A stretch of 64,000 nt of DNA from Paenibacillus silvae. GTDB lineage: Bacteria > Bacillota > Bacilli > Paenibacillales > Paenibacillaceae. Below the pieces are notes generated by a model, which saw only the letters and a list, made by a program, of their open reading frames with translations, searched no databases and was not told the origin of the DNA. The DNA is taken from assembly GCF_014639235.1 (NCBI RefSeq), contig NZ_BMFU01000002.1:762361-826360 (forward strand). The letters are read 5' to 3'. Each line of letters opens with the position of its first letter. The first letter of the stretch is position 1. The translations under genes were made by a program, and so were the position numbers. Below, in pieces: positions 8,989 to 16,866 of this stretch.

Positions 8989-10131
8989 TTAGTAAATGAC
9001 AGTGTAATCAATCAAGTCTTCTTTTTCTTCATAATTAAACATAATACCATGTTTACCCCATTTATATATCATCTCGTATCCGCCAACGGCTTCATTGTAA
9101 TATTCCTCAGACGGTTTTCCGAGCCACATCTTTATGTTACCAGGAGAAAGATACTGCTTCTCATTGTAAAGCTCAATGACGGAAACGCGAGAGTTGCTTT
9201 TCAATTCATGCAGGTAGGAATCAAATCCGATACCAAAGTTAGCATAATTGTATAAAGCACCCCACTCTCCATTTGATTTGGATTTAGGTTTACCCAGTTT
9301 CTTTTGCACCGTTTGCAACGTCAGGCCTGTTGTAATATCTGTCCGTCCAGGTAGCTGTCCTTTGGAGGCAGCATCCTTGAGACTCTTCAGGTAAGCACGA
9401 TTCCCGACTCCAGAATTAGGCCAATCTGCAACCTTTTGATTTCGAATATCATCGAGACGCATCTGTAATTGCTTTGCATTAATTTTAAAGGTATAAAATT
9501 CGTAAATACCCTGCGCATTATTATAATACCTGAACTGTACACGACCACCTGACAGTGCCCGAATACCCCCATCTCTCATCGCAATAAAAGAGTTCCCTAT
9601 GGATTTGCCATTGTGCTGAAAATAATTTACACGCTTCAAATCACCCGATTGAATTACAAACGTTTTAATCATATTTACATTTGATGCACCCCACTCTGTA
9701 ATCATCAAAAGATCAGGAATACCATTCTCCTTACTATTTACTACAAAATTCCAATTTTGAGGTAATATAATCTTATCCAACTCCAATTTAACATTCTGCA
9801 CCGTTCCGAATGAGGCTCCAGACTTGAGAAGTGCTGCACGATATGTACCGGAATAACTGACATCTCCAGCTTTATTTTTTGTCTGGCTATCTGGCCCGAT
9901 TAATGTGCTAGCTTCTTCGTCATCGGCAAAAATATAAACCGTATATGCAGTCTGCTGTGCATCTCGTAGTGTAAACGAAAGTCTACTCTGTTGCTTCAAC
10001 TGATCGGCAGCAATTTGCTCTCCTTTTGCCGCAGCTGTGCCTGGAAGCAGAAACAAAGCCGAGAGGAACGTCGTAACCAAGGGCAAAAGCGTCAGGAACG
10101 CCCATATCTTCTGATTTTTCCAATAAGTCAT
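8989..10131 (-). CDS. Secreted protein with a DUF4309 (YjgB-like) C-terminal region
   Basis: Function unknown. 380 residues: an N-terminal hydrophobic segment (IWAFLTLLPLVTTFLSALFLLPGTAAA) predicts a signal peptide cleaved near residue 35. The middle has FG-GAP-like beta elements (NFVVNSKENGIPDLLMITEWG). The last 130 residues contain two copies of a lGkP-type element (VQKKLGKPKSKSNGEWGALYNY and IKMWLGKPSEEYYNEAVGGYEMIY), the pattern I associate with DUF4309/YjgB proteins of Bacillus and Paenibacillus. The start MTYWKNQ was chosen for AAAGGAG 8 nt upstream; a 39-residue extension lacks a signal at its own N-terminus. Between this start and the next gene (about 310 bp) lie only a 7-bp-arm palindrome at 10305-10321 and a terminator. 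Confidence 0.75.
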   Translation of the reverse strand: MTYWKNQKIWAFLTLLPLVTTFLSALFLLPGTAAAKGEQIAADQLKQQSRLSFTLRDAQQTAYTVYIFADDEEASTLIGPDSQTKNKAGDVSYSGTYRAALLKSGASFGTVQNVKLELDKIILPQNWNFVVNSKENGIPDLLMITEWGASNVNMIKTFVIQSGDLKRVNYFQHNGKSIGNSFIAMRDGGIRALSGGRVQFRYYNNAQGIYEFYTFKINAKQLQMRLDDIRNQKVADWPNSGVGNRAYLKSLKDAASKGQLPGRTDITTGLTLQTVQKKLGKPKSKSNGEWGALYNYANFGIGFDSYLHELKSNSRVSVIELYNEKQYLSPGNIKMWLGKPSEEYYNEAVGGYEMIYKWGKHGIMFNYEEKEDLIDYTVIY

Positions 10132-10304
10132 CTTAAGAACTCCTTTATGTATCATTAAAATTTGAAATAAACTGCTTCTTTTGCTTTCTACAAACACTGT
10201 ATAAAACTTCATGTTCTTGCTTTCAAACGATGTTATTTTGCTTTGCACTATCCCCCTTATATTATTTTATGGCCAGGAAACTTCTCCCTCTAGTTCCAAT
10301 TACC

Positions 10305-10321
10305 TATGTTAGGATAACATA
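10305..10321. repeat. Perfect 7-bp-arm inverted repeat, possible operator
   Basis: TATGTTA GGA TAACATA, about 175 bp upstream of the DUF4309-type gene start. It has the size of a dimeric repressor site, but there is no adjacent regulator to assign. Confidence 0.4.
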
Positions 10322-10384
10322 TCTTTTCTGACAAAGAAATCATTAAATACTTATTTTGCAAATGAAGTGTCATTAAAAAAGAAT

Positions 10385-10412
10385 AAACCCCGCTGATCTT
10401 TACAGCAGGGTT
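10385..10412 (-). terminator. Terminator after the serine hydrolase gene
   Basis: On the minus strand CCCTGCTG and CAGCGGGG pair around a 7-nt loop, then GTTTATT; it begins about 30 bp after the stop of the gene ending at 10443. The T run is short. Confidence 0.65.
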
Positions 10413-10442
10413 GGGGAATACACCATCAGCGATTAAACTAGC

Positions 10443-11576
10443 TTACAGACAAGAATAAATCGCATTACGCAAACGACGATGCACATAATGCTCCTGGCTG
10501 TTCAACAGATGCTGGGCATACATCACTGTCAGCCCGGAATCCGGGTCTATAATGGCCATACAGCCGGCCGCACCGGCCCATCCAAATTCACCAAACGGGC
10601 TCAGTGATCCACTGCCTGCTGGGGAGATATGTGTACGAACGCCGAGACCATAGCCGTAACCATACATATGATCCCATGAAAAGTCAGGCCGTGTCATCTC
10701 GTTTAGATGATCGGCTCTCATGAGCTCCACGGAAGCCCGGGATAAAATTCGCACGCCTTCAGGACTTGTACCAAATCCGGTCAGTGCATTCAGGAACTTG
10801 GCATAATCATTCACGGTGGATAACAATCCCGCACCGCCACTATCCAGTTCTGTACCTACACGGAAGCCATTGCCATCCATCCGTACCGCTTTATCTTGCT
10901 GTTCATCAAAAAGGTATTGCGGAATCAAGCGAGACTGCTGCTCTTCCTTCAGATCAAAAGTGGTGTCATACATGCCAAGCGGTTGAATAATCTCATCCTG
11001 CAAATATGTGCCGAATCGTTTACCACTTACCAATTCCACCAGTGCACCAAGCACATCATGACACATGCTGTAATTCCAGTGTGTACCTGGCTCAAACATC
11101 AGCGGTTCCTTCGCCAAAGCTCTCGCAAACTCCCGTGTAGGCAGTTTTCCGTGGGTACGTTCCACCGCTTCCTTGATACTTGGCGCGTGGATATCATATG
11201 AAAAGCCCGCAGTCATCGTAAACAGATCACGTACCGTGATCGGTCTGGCCGCTTTCTCATAGTAAACTTCGCCATTGGGCAGTGCCTTCTTTACCTGCAT
11301 TTCTGCAAATTCAGGTAAATATTGAGACAGTGGGTCGAGTAAAAGAATATCCCCTTTTTCAACCAGCTGCAGCGCAGCCACACAAGTCATGATCTTGGTC
11401 ATGGAGTACAGATTAAAGATCGCGTTCTCCCGAATGGGCGTCTTTTCCTCCACATTTTCGAAACCCTTCCGATACTGGAAAACGATTTCGTTGTGATGCA
11501 TAACAAGTACTTCTGCCCATGGGACTCTCCATGATGTTAAGCGATCAATTAATGAAGCAACCGGTGTAAAGTCCAT
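10443..11576 (-). CDS. Serine hydrolase of the beta-lactamase class C/esterase family
   Basis: Predicted cytoplasmic penicillin-binding-protein-fold hydrolase (esterase or D-amino-peptidase-like), 377 residues with no signal peptide. The nucleophile motif SxxK is SMTK at residues 58-61. The second motif, normally YxN, reads NYSM near residue 167, so the usual Asn is replaced by Met. The third is in the Gly-rich GWAGAAGCMAIIDP near residue 340. Because a conserved residue of the oxyanion/proton relay is changed, true beta-lactamase activity is unlikely; esterase-like activity is possible. AAGGA lies 9 nt upstream of the ATG. Stands alone between terminators. Confidence 0.85.
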   Translation of the reverse strand: MDFTPVASLIDRLTSWRVPWAEVLVMHHNEIVFQYRKGFENVEEKTPIRENAIFNLYSMTKIMTCVAALQLVEKGDILLLDPLSQYLPEFAEMQVKKALPNGEVYYEKAARPITVRDLFTMTAGFSYDIHAPSIKEAVERTHGKLPTREFARALAKEPLMFEPGTHWNYSMCHDVLGALVELVSGKRFGTYLQDEIIQPLGMYDTTFDLKEEQQSRLIPQYLFDEQQDKAVRMDGNGFRVGTELDSGGAGLLSTVNDYAKFLNALTGFGTSPEGVRILSRASVELMRADHLNEMTRPDFSWDHMYGYGYGLGVRTHISPAGSGSLSPFGEFGWAGAAGCMAIIDPDSGLTVMYAQHLLNSQEHYVHRRLRNAIYSCL

Positions 11577-11744
11577 ATTTCCCCATCCTTATATGTAAAA
11601 TTGTTTGGTTTGTGCCCTTCAAGAGCACTTAGCGAAATATACTTCTCTTCCATTTAACATATACTACTATACGACCTTTTTGACCTGTTGACCAGCTTGA
11701 TTAAATGTTAATTTCGTTAGGTGAAGTATAGCAATTCAAATAGC

Positions 11745-11774
11745 AAAAAGCTGATCCATAACTGGACCAGCTTA
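11745..11774 (-). terminator. Terminator after the 65-residue protein gene
   Basis: On the minus strand AAGCTGGTCC pairs with GGATCAGCTT (one G-T wobble) around a 6-nt loop, followed by TTT. Confidence 0.75.
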
Positions 11775-11798
11775 TAACCTTACCATCGTATTTGCACA

Positions 11799-11996
11799 TT
11801 AATTTGGATAAGCTCGTCTATTCTCAACCGATTTCATACGGTTCTGGTCATCCGTCACATGATCCTGACTGAATTCCTGGCCTGCTTCCATCTCACTATG
11901 ACCGGATACGTTGCGGGAGAAATTGGTGAATTGTCTTTTGTGCTCGTCCTGTTCGTGCTTCTGCTTCAAAAGTTCCTGCGGGTCTTGCTTTGTCAT
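11799..11996 (-). CDS. Small hydrophilic protein, function unknown
   Basis: 65 residues, highly charged (rich in Gln, Glu, Lys, His, Asp), no membrane segment and no Cys. I do not recognise a family; composition resembles small soluble proteins abundant in spores or under stress, but no SASP signature is visible. It is well supported as a gene: AAGGAGG lies 8 nt before the ATG and a terminator follows 25 bp after the stop. Divergent from the cyclase-family gene. Confidence 0.7.
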   Translation of the reverse strand: MTKQDPQELLKQKHEQDEHKRQFTNFSRNVSGHSEMEAGQEFSQDHVTDDQNRMKSVENRRAYPN

Positions 11997-12117
11997 CTCG
12001 CTAACCTCCTTATTGAAATGTCATGTATTTCTTCACACTACTCAAGTTTTCCATACAGACGTCCTGCTTATGCAAGTAATACAAGTCAATGCGCCACGAA
12101 AGGAGCTAACGCCAAAA

Positions 12118-12789
12118 ATGAAGCGCCTTCTCTTGTCTTATCCTTTGAGCGTAAACACGCCGGTATACAAAGATAATCCTCCAGTCGTGATCCAGCAGCA
12201 GGCCAGTATTGCTCAAGGTGATCCGTATAACCAGTTTGTCATCACAAGCCTTAATCATAACGGAACACATATTGATGCCCCATGGCACTTTAATCCTCAA
12301 GGCAAGAAAATCAGTGAGATTGCGATTGAAGATTTTATTTTCACCCACCCTGTCATTATTGATATTCCTAAAAGTGATGATGAGTTGATCACCAAAGCTG
12401 ATCTGCAGCCTTTTGAACATCAAATCGCTGGAGCGGATCTGCTGCTTATTCGCACGGGTTTTGGCACAATTCGCTCATCTGAGCCTGAGCGGTACGCCAA
12501 TCATAACCCCGGGTTATCAGAATCCGCAGCACGTTATCTGATGATATTTGACTCCTTGCGAGCCATAGGTATTGATATGATTTCCGCTGGTGCAGCCAAT
12601 TATCCAGATGAAGCCGTTGCTTTTCACCAAATTATTTTGGGCAAAGACCGGGTCGATGGCAAGTACATTCTCGTCATTGAAGATCTGAATCTGGACCAGG
12701 ATCTTACCGATATTAGCACGGTTTACGCGATACCACTGTACATTGAAGGCGTTGACAGCAGCTTTGCCACTGTTTTCACTGAAGATTAA
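12118..12789 (+). CDS. Cyclase-family (kynurenine formamidase-like) metal hydrolase
   Basis: Likely amide hydrolase of the cyclase/KynB family, 223 residues, cytosolic. The family metal-binding signature HNGTHIDAPWHF is intact near residue 47, and later conserved elements AGADLLLIRTGFG and NHNPGLSESAARYL are present. The start MKRLLLSYP was chosen because AAAGGAG lies upstream (about 12 nt gap) and the protein begins at the first conserved strand; a much longer open frame upstream would overlap the divergent small gene and is not protein-like. No kynurenine pathway genes adjoin, so the substrate is unknown. Confidence 0.8.
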   Translation: MKRLLLSYPLSVNTPVYKDNPPVVIQQQASIAQGDPYNQFVITSLNHNGTHIDAPWHFNPQGKKISEIAIEDFIFTHPVIIDIPKSDDELITKADLQPFEHQIAGADLLLIRTGFGTIRSSEPERYANHNPGLSESAARYLMIFDSLRAIGIDMISAGAANYPDEAVAFHQIILGKDRVDGKYILVIEDLNLDQDLTDISTVYAIPLYIEGVDSSFATVFTED

Positions 12790-12832
12790 AGCTGGTTGTA
12801 TTTGTAAAGGCTTTGAGACTACGTTTGTCTTT

Positions 12833-13621
12833 TCAAGCCTGCTTCATGTAGATCGCCGTCCCATGGGCACACTCAGGCTGTAGCGAAAGCTTTGTGGCAA
12901 TCGGCTGCGAGGTTAACAAATGAATTTCTGAAATCTGGTACTGCTTGGCTTGCCTGAGCACAATCGTATGCCCCTTTTCCAATACATACTCGCATTGCTG
13001 GCCATCGTCGGACCAGACCGCATCACCAAAGAACGGCTTATACTTGCTGACCCATTGTTCCAGCCCTGGGACATCGATAACAAGCTTATATATACCAAGC
13101 GCACCATTCGGATGTGTAAGCTCTTGTTCGCTGCATGGGACCGCGGGGCTATATGCGCTCATCAAAAAAGGCAGGTAGAAATCTGCAGGTGCAGCAATCC
13201 ACCATGTTTGCTTTCGCCCATCTTGCAAAGTCTTGCTCATATTTATCTTTTTGCTGATGGCTGCCCCGGCTTGTTTCATCCTCGCCAAGGTTATCTGTGC
13301 ATCCTCTGGAGGCACAAAATCAAGCGCATAATCCGTTATTCCCTCCGTACTCCTGATGTAATAGATATATCGGCTAATCATGGACGGATGAAGGGGACGC
13401 ATCAGTTGAAGCACAGCCAGAATCAGCTTGTCCGGAGCTTTGATCGGTTTCGGGTTAAACAGCTCCAGGAAGGAGCCGTCGCGGAAATAAATGAGTGCAT
13501 TATGTGCTGTTGCGGGATCAGTGCGGTACGTGACGGTAAAGCCCCATTTTTCGTAATCTTTAACCGTATGCTTCAGTTGCCTGGCTTTCAATAAGACATG
13601 TCCGATAGCAAGTTTGTTCAT
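12833..13621 (-). CDS. VOC-superfamily (glyoxalase-like) protein
   Basis: 262 residues, predicted two glyoxalase/bleomycin-resistance-type beta-alpha-beta modules: IGHVLLKARQLKHTVKDYEKWGFTVTY followed by ALIYFRDGSFLELFNP in the N-terminal half, and GIYKLVIDVPGLEQWVSKYKPFFG followed by IVLRQAKQYQISEIHLLT in the C-terminal half. It resembles the glyoxalase_3 type, whose members rarely have a known reaction. Ends with a weak hairpin, convergent with the cyclase-family gene. The TetR gene lies 29 bp upstream on the same strand, so the pair probably forms one transcription unit and the protein may be the regulator's target. Confidence 0.75.
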   Translation of the reverse strand: MNKLAIGHVLLKARQLKHTVKDYEKWGFTVTYRTDPATAHNALIYFRDGSFLELFNPKPIKAPDKLILAVLQLMRPLHPSMISRYIYYIRSTEGITDYALDFVPPEDAQITLARMKQAGAAISKKINMSKTLQDGRKQTWWIAAPADFYLPFLMSAYSPAVPCSEQELTHPNGALGIYKLVIDVPGLEQWVSKYKPFFGDAVWSDDGQQCEYVLEKGHTIVLRQAKQYQISEIHLLTSQPIATKLSLQPECAHGTAIYMKQA

Positions 13622-13649
13622 GCATATGGCCTCTTTTCTATTATTATCT

Positions 13650-14288
13650 TTACTGACTGTCGGTCTTCTCTAAAATAGTGCACCAGCCTGCGTATAAGAA
13701 TGGGACAAGCAGACGTATGTATTCATTCGCTTCCACACGGGTCATTTTGGATGTAACAATTTCCAGCAGCTGTTTATAGTTTTGTTTGACCAGTAAGGCG
13801 ATCACCCTTGCTGGCGGACTATTCTTCAGCAAGCCGAGTTGAAGCATTTTGTCGATATAGGCTTGTGTGGAAGCGATGTCCAACTCGATTAAGGAGTTGA
13901 TAAAACCCTCCATTGAGGAGCCTGCCGCATGATTCAACAGTAAGTCGAATACGTCAAAATTCTCATAAATGTAGTCTACAAATTGATGGACTACTGTATC
14001 TGCAGCTGTTAAATCTGTAATAAATCCTTCCATGTTCAGCAGTTCCAACTGGCGGTCTGCTATTTCCTCCAGCTTGCTCTGTATATGATTGGCGGCTGGA
14101 CCTACAACAGCTTTGAATAATACATCTTTGTTTGAAAAATAGCGGTAAATTGCCCCCGTGGTCATTCCTGCCCGCTGCGCAATGAAGCGCAAATTGGCAC
14201 CTGCGAAACCCTTCTCCATAAATTCGGCTTTGGCGCACGCGAGCAGCCTCTGTTCTGTCAATTCAGCTTTGCTGGCAGTCACTGTCAT
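13650..14288 (-). CDS. TetR/AcrR-family transcriptional regulator
   Basis: About 212 residues. The N-terminal helix-turn-helix is typical: LTEQRLLACAKAEFMEKGFAGANLRFIAQRAGMTTGAIYRYFSNKDVLFKAVV. The C-terminal part is all-helical and ligand-binding, ligand unknown. I place the start at the ATG at 14288, three bases after GGAG; the in-frame GTG at 14282 (two codons later) has a better 9-nt spacing and may be the real start. A perfect palindrome sits about 16 bp upstream, suggesting autorepression together with the downstream VOC gene. Confidence 0.88.
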   Translation of the reverse strand: MTVTASKAELTEQRLLACAKAEFMEKGFAGANLRFIAQRAGMTTGAIYRYFSNKDVLFKAVVGPAANHIQSKLEEIADRQLELLNMEGFITDLTAADTVVHQFVDYIYENFDVFDLLLNHAAGSSMEGFINSLIELDIASTQAYIDKMLQLGLLKNSPPARVIALLVKQNYKQLLEIVTSKMTRVEANEYIRLLVPFLYAGWCTILEKTDSQ

Positions 14289-14303
14289 CAACTCCTTCAA
14301 CAA

Positions 14304-14328
14304 AAAATAACAATGTTATTTTATCATA
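14304..14328 (-). promoter_or_regulatory. Palindromic operator overlapping the tetR -10 region
   Basis: AAAATAACA-A-TGTTATTTT (14304-14322) has perfect 9-bp arms. It directly follows a minus-strand -10-like TATGAT (14328-14323). Size and position fit a TetR dimer site; no clear -35 was found. Confidence 0.65.
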
Positions 14329-14420
14329 GGCAGCCTGTTCTTACTATACGAACAACGTAATTAGCCATGTTTCACCCATTGCTCGCCTGATTCAGTTATG
14401 TTTAGTAAAAAAAAATAAGA

Positions 14421-14458
14421 AAAAGCGCCGACAAGAGGGTTTCTCTTATCAACGCTTG
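14421..14458 (-). terminator. Terminator of the yitT-like gene
   Basis: Minus strand: AGCGTTGATAAGAG pairs with CTCTTGTCGGCGCT through G-T wobbles around a short loop, then TTTTTC and a further long T run. Confidence 0.85.
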
Positions 14459-14461
14459 TTC

Positions 14462-15334
14462 TTAGTGAATGTCCTTCTTCTTGAAGTTGCCGCCCTTCAC
14501 TTCGGCTACGTCGTAGACCACAACAAAGGCTGCAGGGTCAATCTCGTTAATGATATCCTTGATTTTACTTTCTTCCATGCGGTTGATTACACAGGTAATT
14601 TCCTTGAACTGCTCGTTGGAATAGCCGCCATACGCATCGGTATACGTTGCTCCGCGTCCAAGGCGGTCACGAATGGTCTCCACCATAATTTCAGGTTGAG
14701 TCGTAATGATTTTGAACGTCTTGGAACCGCTCAAACCTTCCTCAACAATATGTATTACTTTGGAAGCAATAAAGTATGCCAGTCCAGACAAAATAGCTCC
14801 TTGCAAGCCAAATACGGTTGAAACTACGATAAATACAAACATGTTCAGGAACAAAATCAGGTCACTCGTTCCGAACGGCAGCTTACGGGATAACAACACG
14901 GCAAGCATATCGATCCCATCCAGTGCTCCGCCGTTACGCAGTGCGAGACCCATACCAAAACCGATAATGATACCGCCCACAACCGTAACTAGAAGTGTGT
15001 CCCCTTCAATAATCGTCGGCACATGGTGCATGAGACTGGCACTGATGGCAAGTGATGCAATACCAATCACGGAGTACAGGGCAAAGCTTTTACCAATTTG
15101 CTTGTATCCGAGCCATACAAACGGAATGTTTAACAGTCCGATCAATAATCCAAGCGGTAATCCGAACAAATTCGAGCCAACGATACTTAGACCCGTAACC
15201 CCACCATCGGATACCTTGTTTGGAATCAGTATGGCCTCCAGGCCATACGCTGTGATGAATCCTCCGATAATGATGAGCAGAGCTTTAGAGAGGATTTTAA
15301 GCTGGTTTGATTTGTGCGCTTTGTGTTGATGCAT
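14462..15334 (-). CDS. YitT-family membrane protein (DUF161/DUF2179)
   Basis: 290 residues: five to six transmembrane helices (ALLIIIGGFITAYGLEAILIPNKVSDGG near the N-terminus, GFGMGLALRNGGALDGIDMLA in mid-protein) followed by a soluble DUF2179 domain over the last 80 residues (KTFKIITTQPEIMVETIRDRLGRGATYTDAYGGYS ... VINRMEESKIKDIINEIDP). Transport function of the family is not established. Monocistronic by its flanks. Confidence 0.88.
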   Translation of the reverse strand: MHQHKAHKSNQLKILSKALLIIIGGFITAYGLEAILIPNKVSDGGVTGLSIVGSNLFGLPLGLLIGLLNIPFVWLGYKQIGKSFALYSVIGIASLAISASLMHHVPTIIEGDTLLVTVVGGIIIGFGMGLALRNGGALDGIDMLAVLLSRKLPFGTSDLILFLNMFVFIVVSTVFGLQGAILSGLAYFIASKVIHIVEEGLSGSKTFKIITTQPEIMVETIRDRLGRGATYTDAYGGYSNEQFKEITCVINRMEESKIKDIINEIDPAAFVVVYDVAEVKGGNFKKKDIH

Positions 15335-15474
15335 TCCTTTTCCCCCTTGGTGAACGATAAACAGCTAAATATCAATAAACATAAAAAATAGTCTATAACA
15401 AAAATCACACATTTGGCAATAGAAGGTCATTGCAAAGCCAGCTCAGTCTGCTCATTTTATTCGACCTACATACA

Positions 15475-15831
15475 TTATTTCCCGATAAATGAGCGATATG
15501 CTGTAATTTTAAGCTCCAGCATTTCATTAGCCGCATGGAGTGTATTCATCTGCTGCTCCACTGACTTCTTGTGGTCCTCCAGCAGCTTTAGCCGCTCAGA
15601 GGCTGTATGCTCGCCTTCCTGAAATAATGAAGCATATTGCTTGATTACAGCGATCGGCATCTGTGTTTCCTTCAATTTGATGACAAACTGCAGCCATTTC
15701 AAATGTGACTCGTTGTATCGTCTGTCTCCGCTGGCATCACGCAGCGGGATGATGATCTGTTCCTTCTCATAATAACGCAGCGTATGTGCGCTAATACCTA
15801 ACATCTCGGCAACCTCTCCGATGGTATGCAT
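15475..15831 (-). CDS. MerR-family regulator, divergent to an SDR gene
   Basis: 118 residues: N-terminal MerR helix-turn-helix (TIGEVAEMLGISAHTLRYYEKEQIIIP at residues 3-29) and a coiled-coil dimerisation helix to the end. No Cys-rich metal loop at the C-terminus, so it is probably of the AdhR/YfmP-like electrophile- or stress-responsive kind. The start MHTIGEV has CAGGAGG 8 nt upstream; the longer open frame would run through the shared promoter. It faces the SDR gene across a 19-bp-spacer promoter. Confidence 0.9.
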   Translation of the reverse strand: MHTIGEVAEMLGISAHTLRYYEKEQIIIPLRDASGDRRYNESHLKWLQFVIKLKETQMPIAVIKQYASLFQEGEHTASERLKLLEDHKKSVEQQMNTLHAANEMLELKITAYRSFIGK

Positions 15832-15860
15832 TGTTGTTTTCACCTCCTGTAACTGAGTGC

Positions 15861-15891
15861 TTGACTTAGAGTAAACTCTAATCAGTATAAT
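15861..15891 (+). promoter_or_regulatory. MerR-type promoter (19-bp spacer, dyad) for the SDR gene
   Basis: TTGACT (15861-15866) and TATAAT (15886-15891) are separated by 19 bp, the overlong spacing typical of MerR-activated promoters. The spacer carries the dyad TTAGAGTAAACTCTAA (15866-15881) with perfect 7-bp arms. Confidence 0.88.
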
Positions 15892-15944
15892 CAATTCGTG
15901 GTCATCCCACAATATAGATTGAATTGAACCCAGGAGGAATTCAC

Positions 15945-16727
15945 ATGAAATATACGGTCATTACAGGCGCCAGCTCAGGCATTGGATATGAAGCCGCTCT
16001 TGCTTTTGCAGCACGAGGCAAACATTTAATTCTCGCTGCCCGCAGAACAGAAGCATTGAATTCGTTAAAAAATAAAATAGCTGAACTTTATCCGCAGCTG
16101 GATGTTGTAATCCGTACCGTGGATCTGTCCATTGCTACAGAAGTACATGCCTTATATGAAAGCTTGAAGGATTACTCCATTGAAACGTGGATTAACAACG
16201 CAGGCTTTGGCAATTTTGCTTCCGTTGGCGAGCAGCATCTGCCCAAAATTGAACAAATGCTTCATCTTAATATCGAAGCTCTTACGATCCTCTCCACCCT
16301 GTATGTTCGAGATTATGCCGAGGTTCCAGGTACCCAGATTATTAACATCTCTTCAGGAGGCGGGTATACCATCGTCGCGGATGCGGTAACATACTGTGCA
16401 ACCAAATTTTATGTAAGTGCATTTACAGAAGGCTTGGCACAAGAATTGAAAAGCAAAAATGTACCGATGCAAGCTAAAGTGCTTGCCCCTGCTGCCACAG
16501 AAACCGAATTTGCCGAACGTGCCTTTGATCTGGATCAGTTTGAATATGAAGGACGTGTACCCAAGTTCCATACTGCGGAGCAGATGGCAGGATTTTTGCT
16601 GGACCTCTACGATAGCGAATATGTTGTAGGCCTAGTGAACGGTTTAACCTATAATTTTGAACTGAAGAATCCGATCTTTCCTTATGCCGCAAGAGCAGCA
16701 AGCCAGCCTGTTGATTCACAGCATTAA
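15945..16727 (+). CDS. Short-chain dehydrogenase/reductase
   Basis: Classical NAD(P)-dependent SDR, 260 residues. Cofactor motif TGASSGIG at residues 7-14, NNAG near 86, catalytic Ser in ISSGGGYT and YCATKF (YxxxK) near 155. Substrate unknown; the sequence resembles DltE/YqjQ-type SDRs. AGGAGG lies 7 nt before the ATG. Expression is predicted to depend on the divergent MerR protein. A terminator follows. Confidence 0.9.
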   Translation: MKYTVITGASSGIGYEAALAFAARGKHLILAARRTEALNSLKNKIAELYPQLDVVIRTVDLSIATEVHALYESLKDYSIETWINNAGFGNFASVGEQHLPKIEQMLHLNIEALTILSTLYVRDYAEVPGTQIINISSGGGYTIVADAVTYCATKFYVSAFTEGLAQELKSKNVPMQAKVLAPAATETEFAERAFDLDQFEYEGRVPKFHTAEQMAGFLLDLYDSEYVVGLVNGLTYNFELKNPIFPYAARAASQPVDSQH

Positions 16728-16810
16728 CTCAAATAGTACAGCTAGCTATACTGACCGCAATATAAATGAACTCGAAGCCTTCCCAAATGAGCAGTGGAAC
16801 CGGGAAAATA

Positions 16811-16866
16811 CGCGAAAAGAGCTGTTCCTGATCACATCAGATGTGATCCTGGAGCAGCTCTCTTTT
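16811..16866. terminator. Bidirectional terminator between the SDR gene and nspC
   Basis: GAGCTGTTCCTGATCACA pairs with TGTGATCCTGGAGCAGCTC with one bulge. It is followed by CTTTTTT on the plus strand and by CTTTT on the minus strand, so it serves both convergent genes. Confidence 0.85.
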
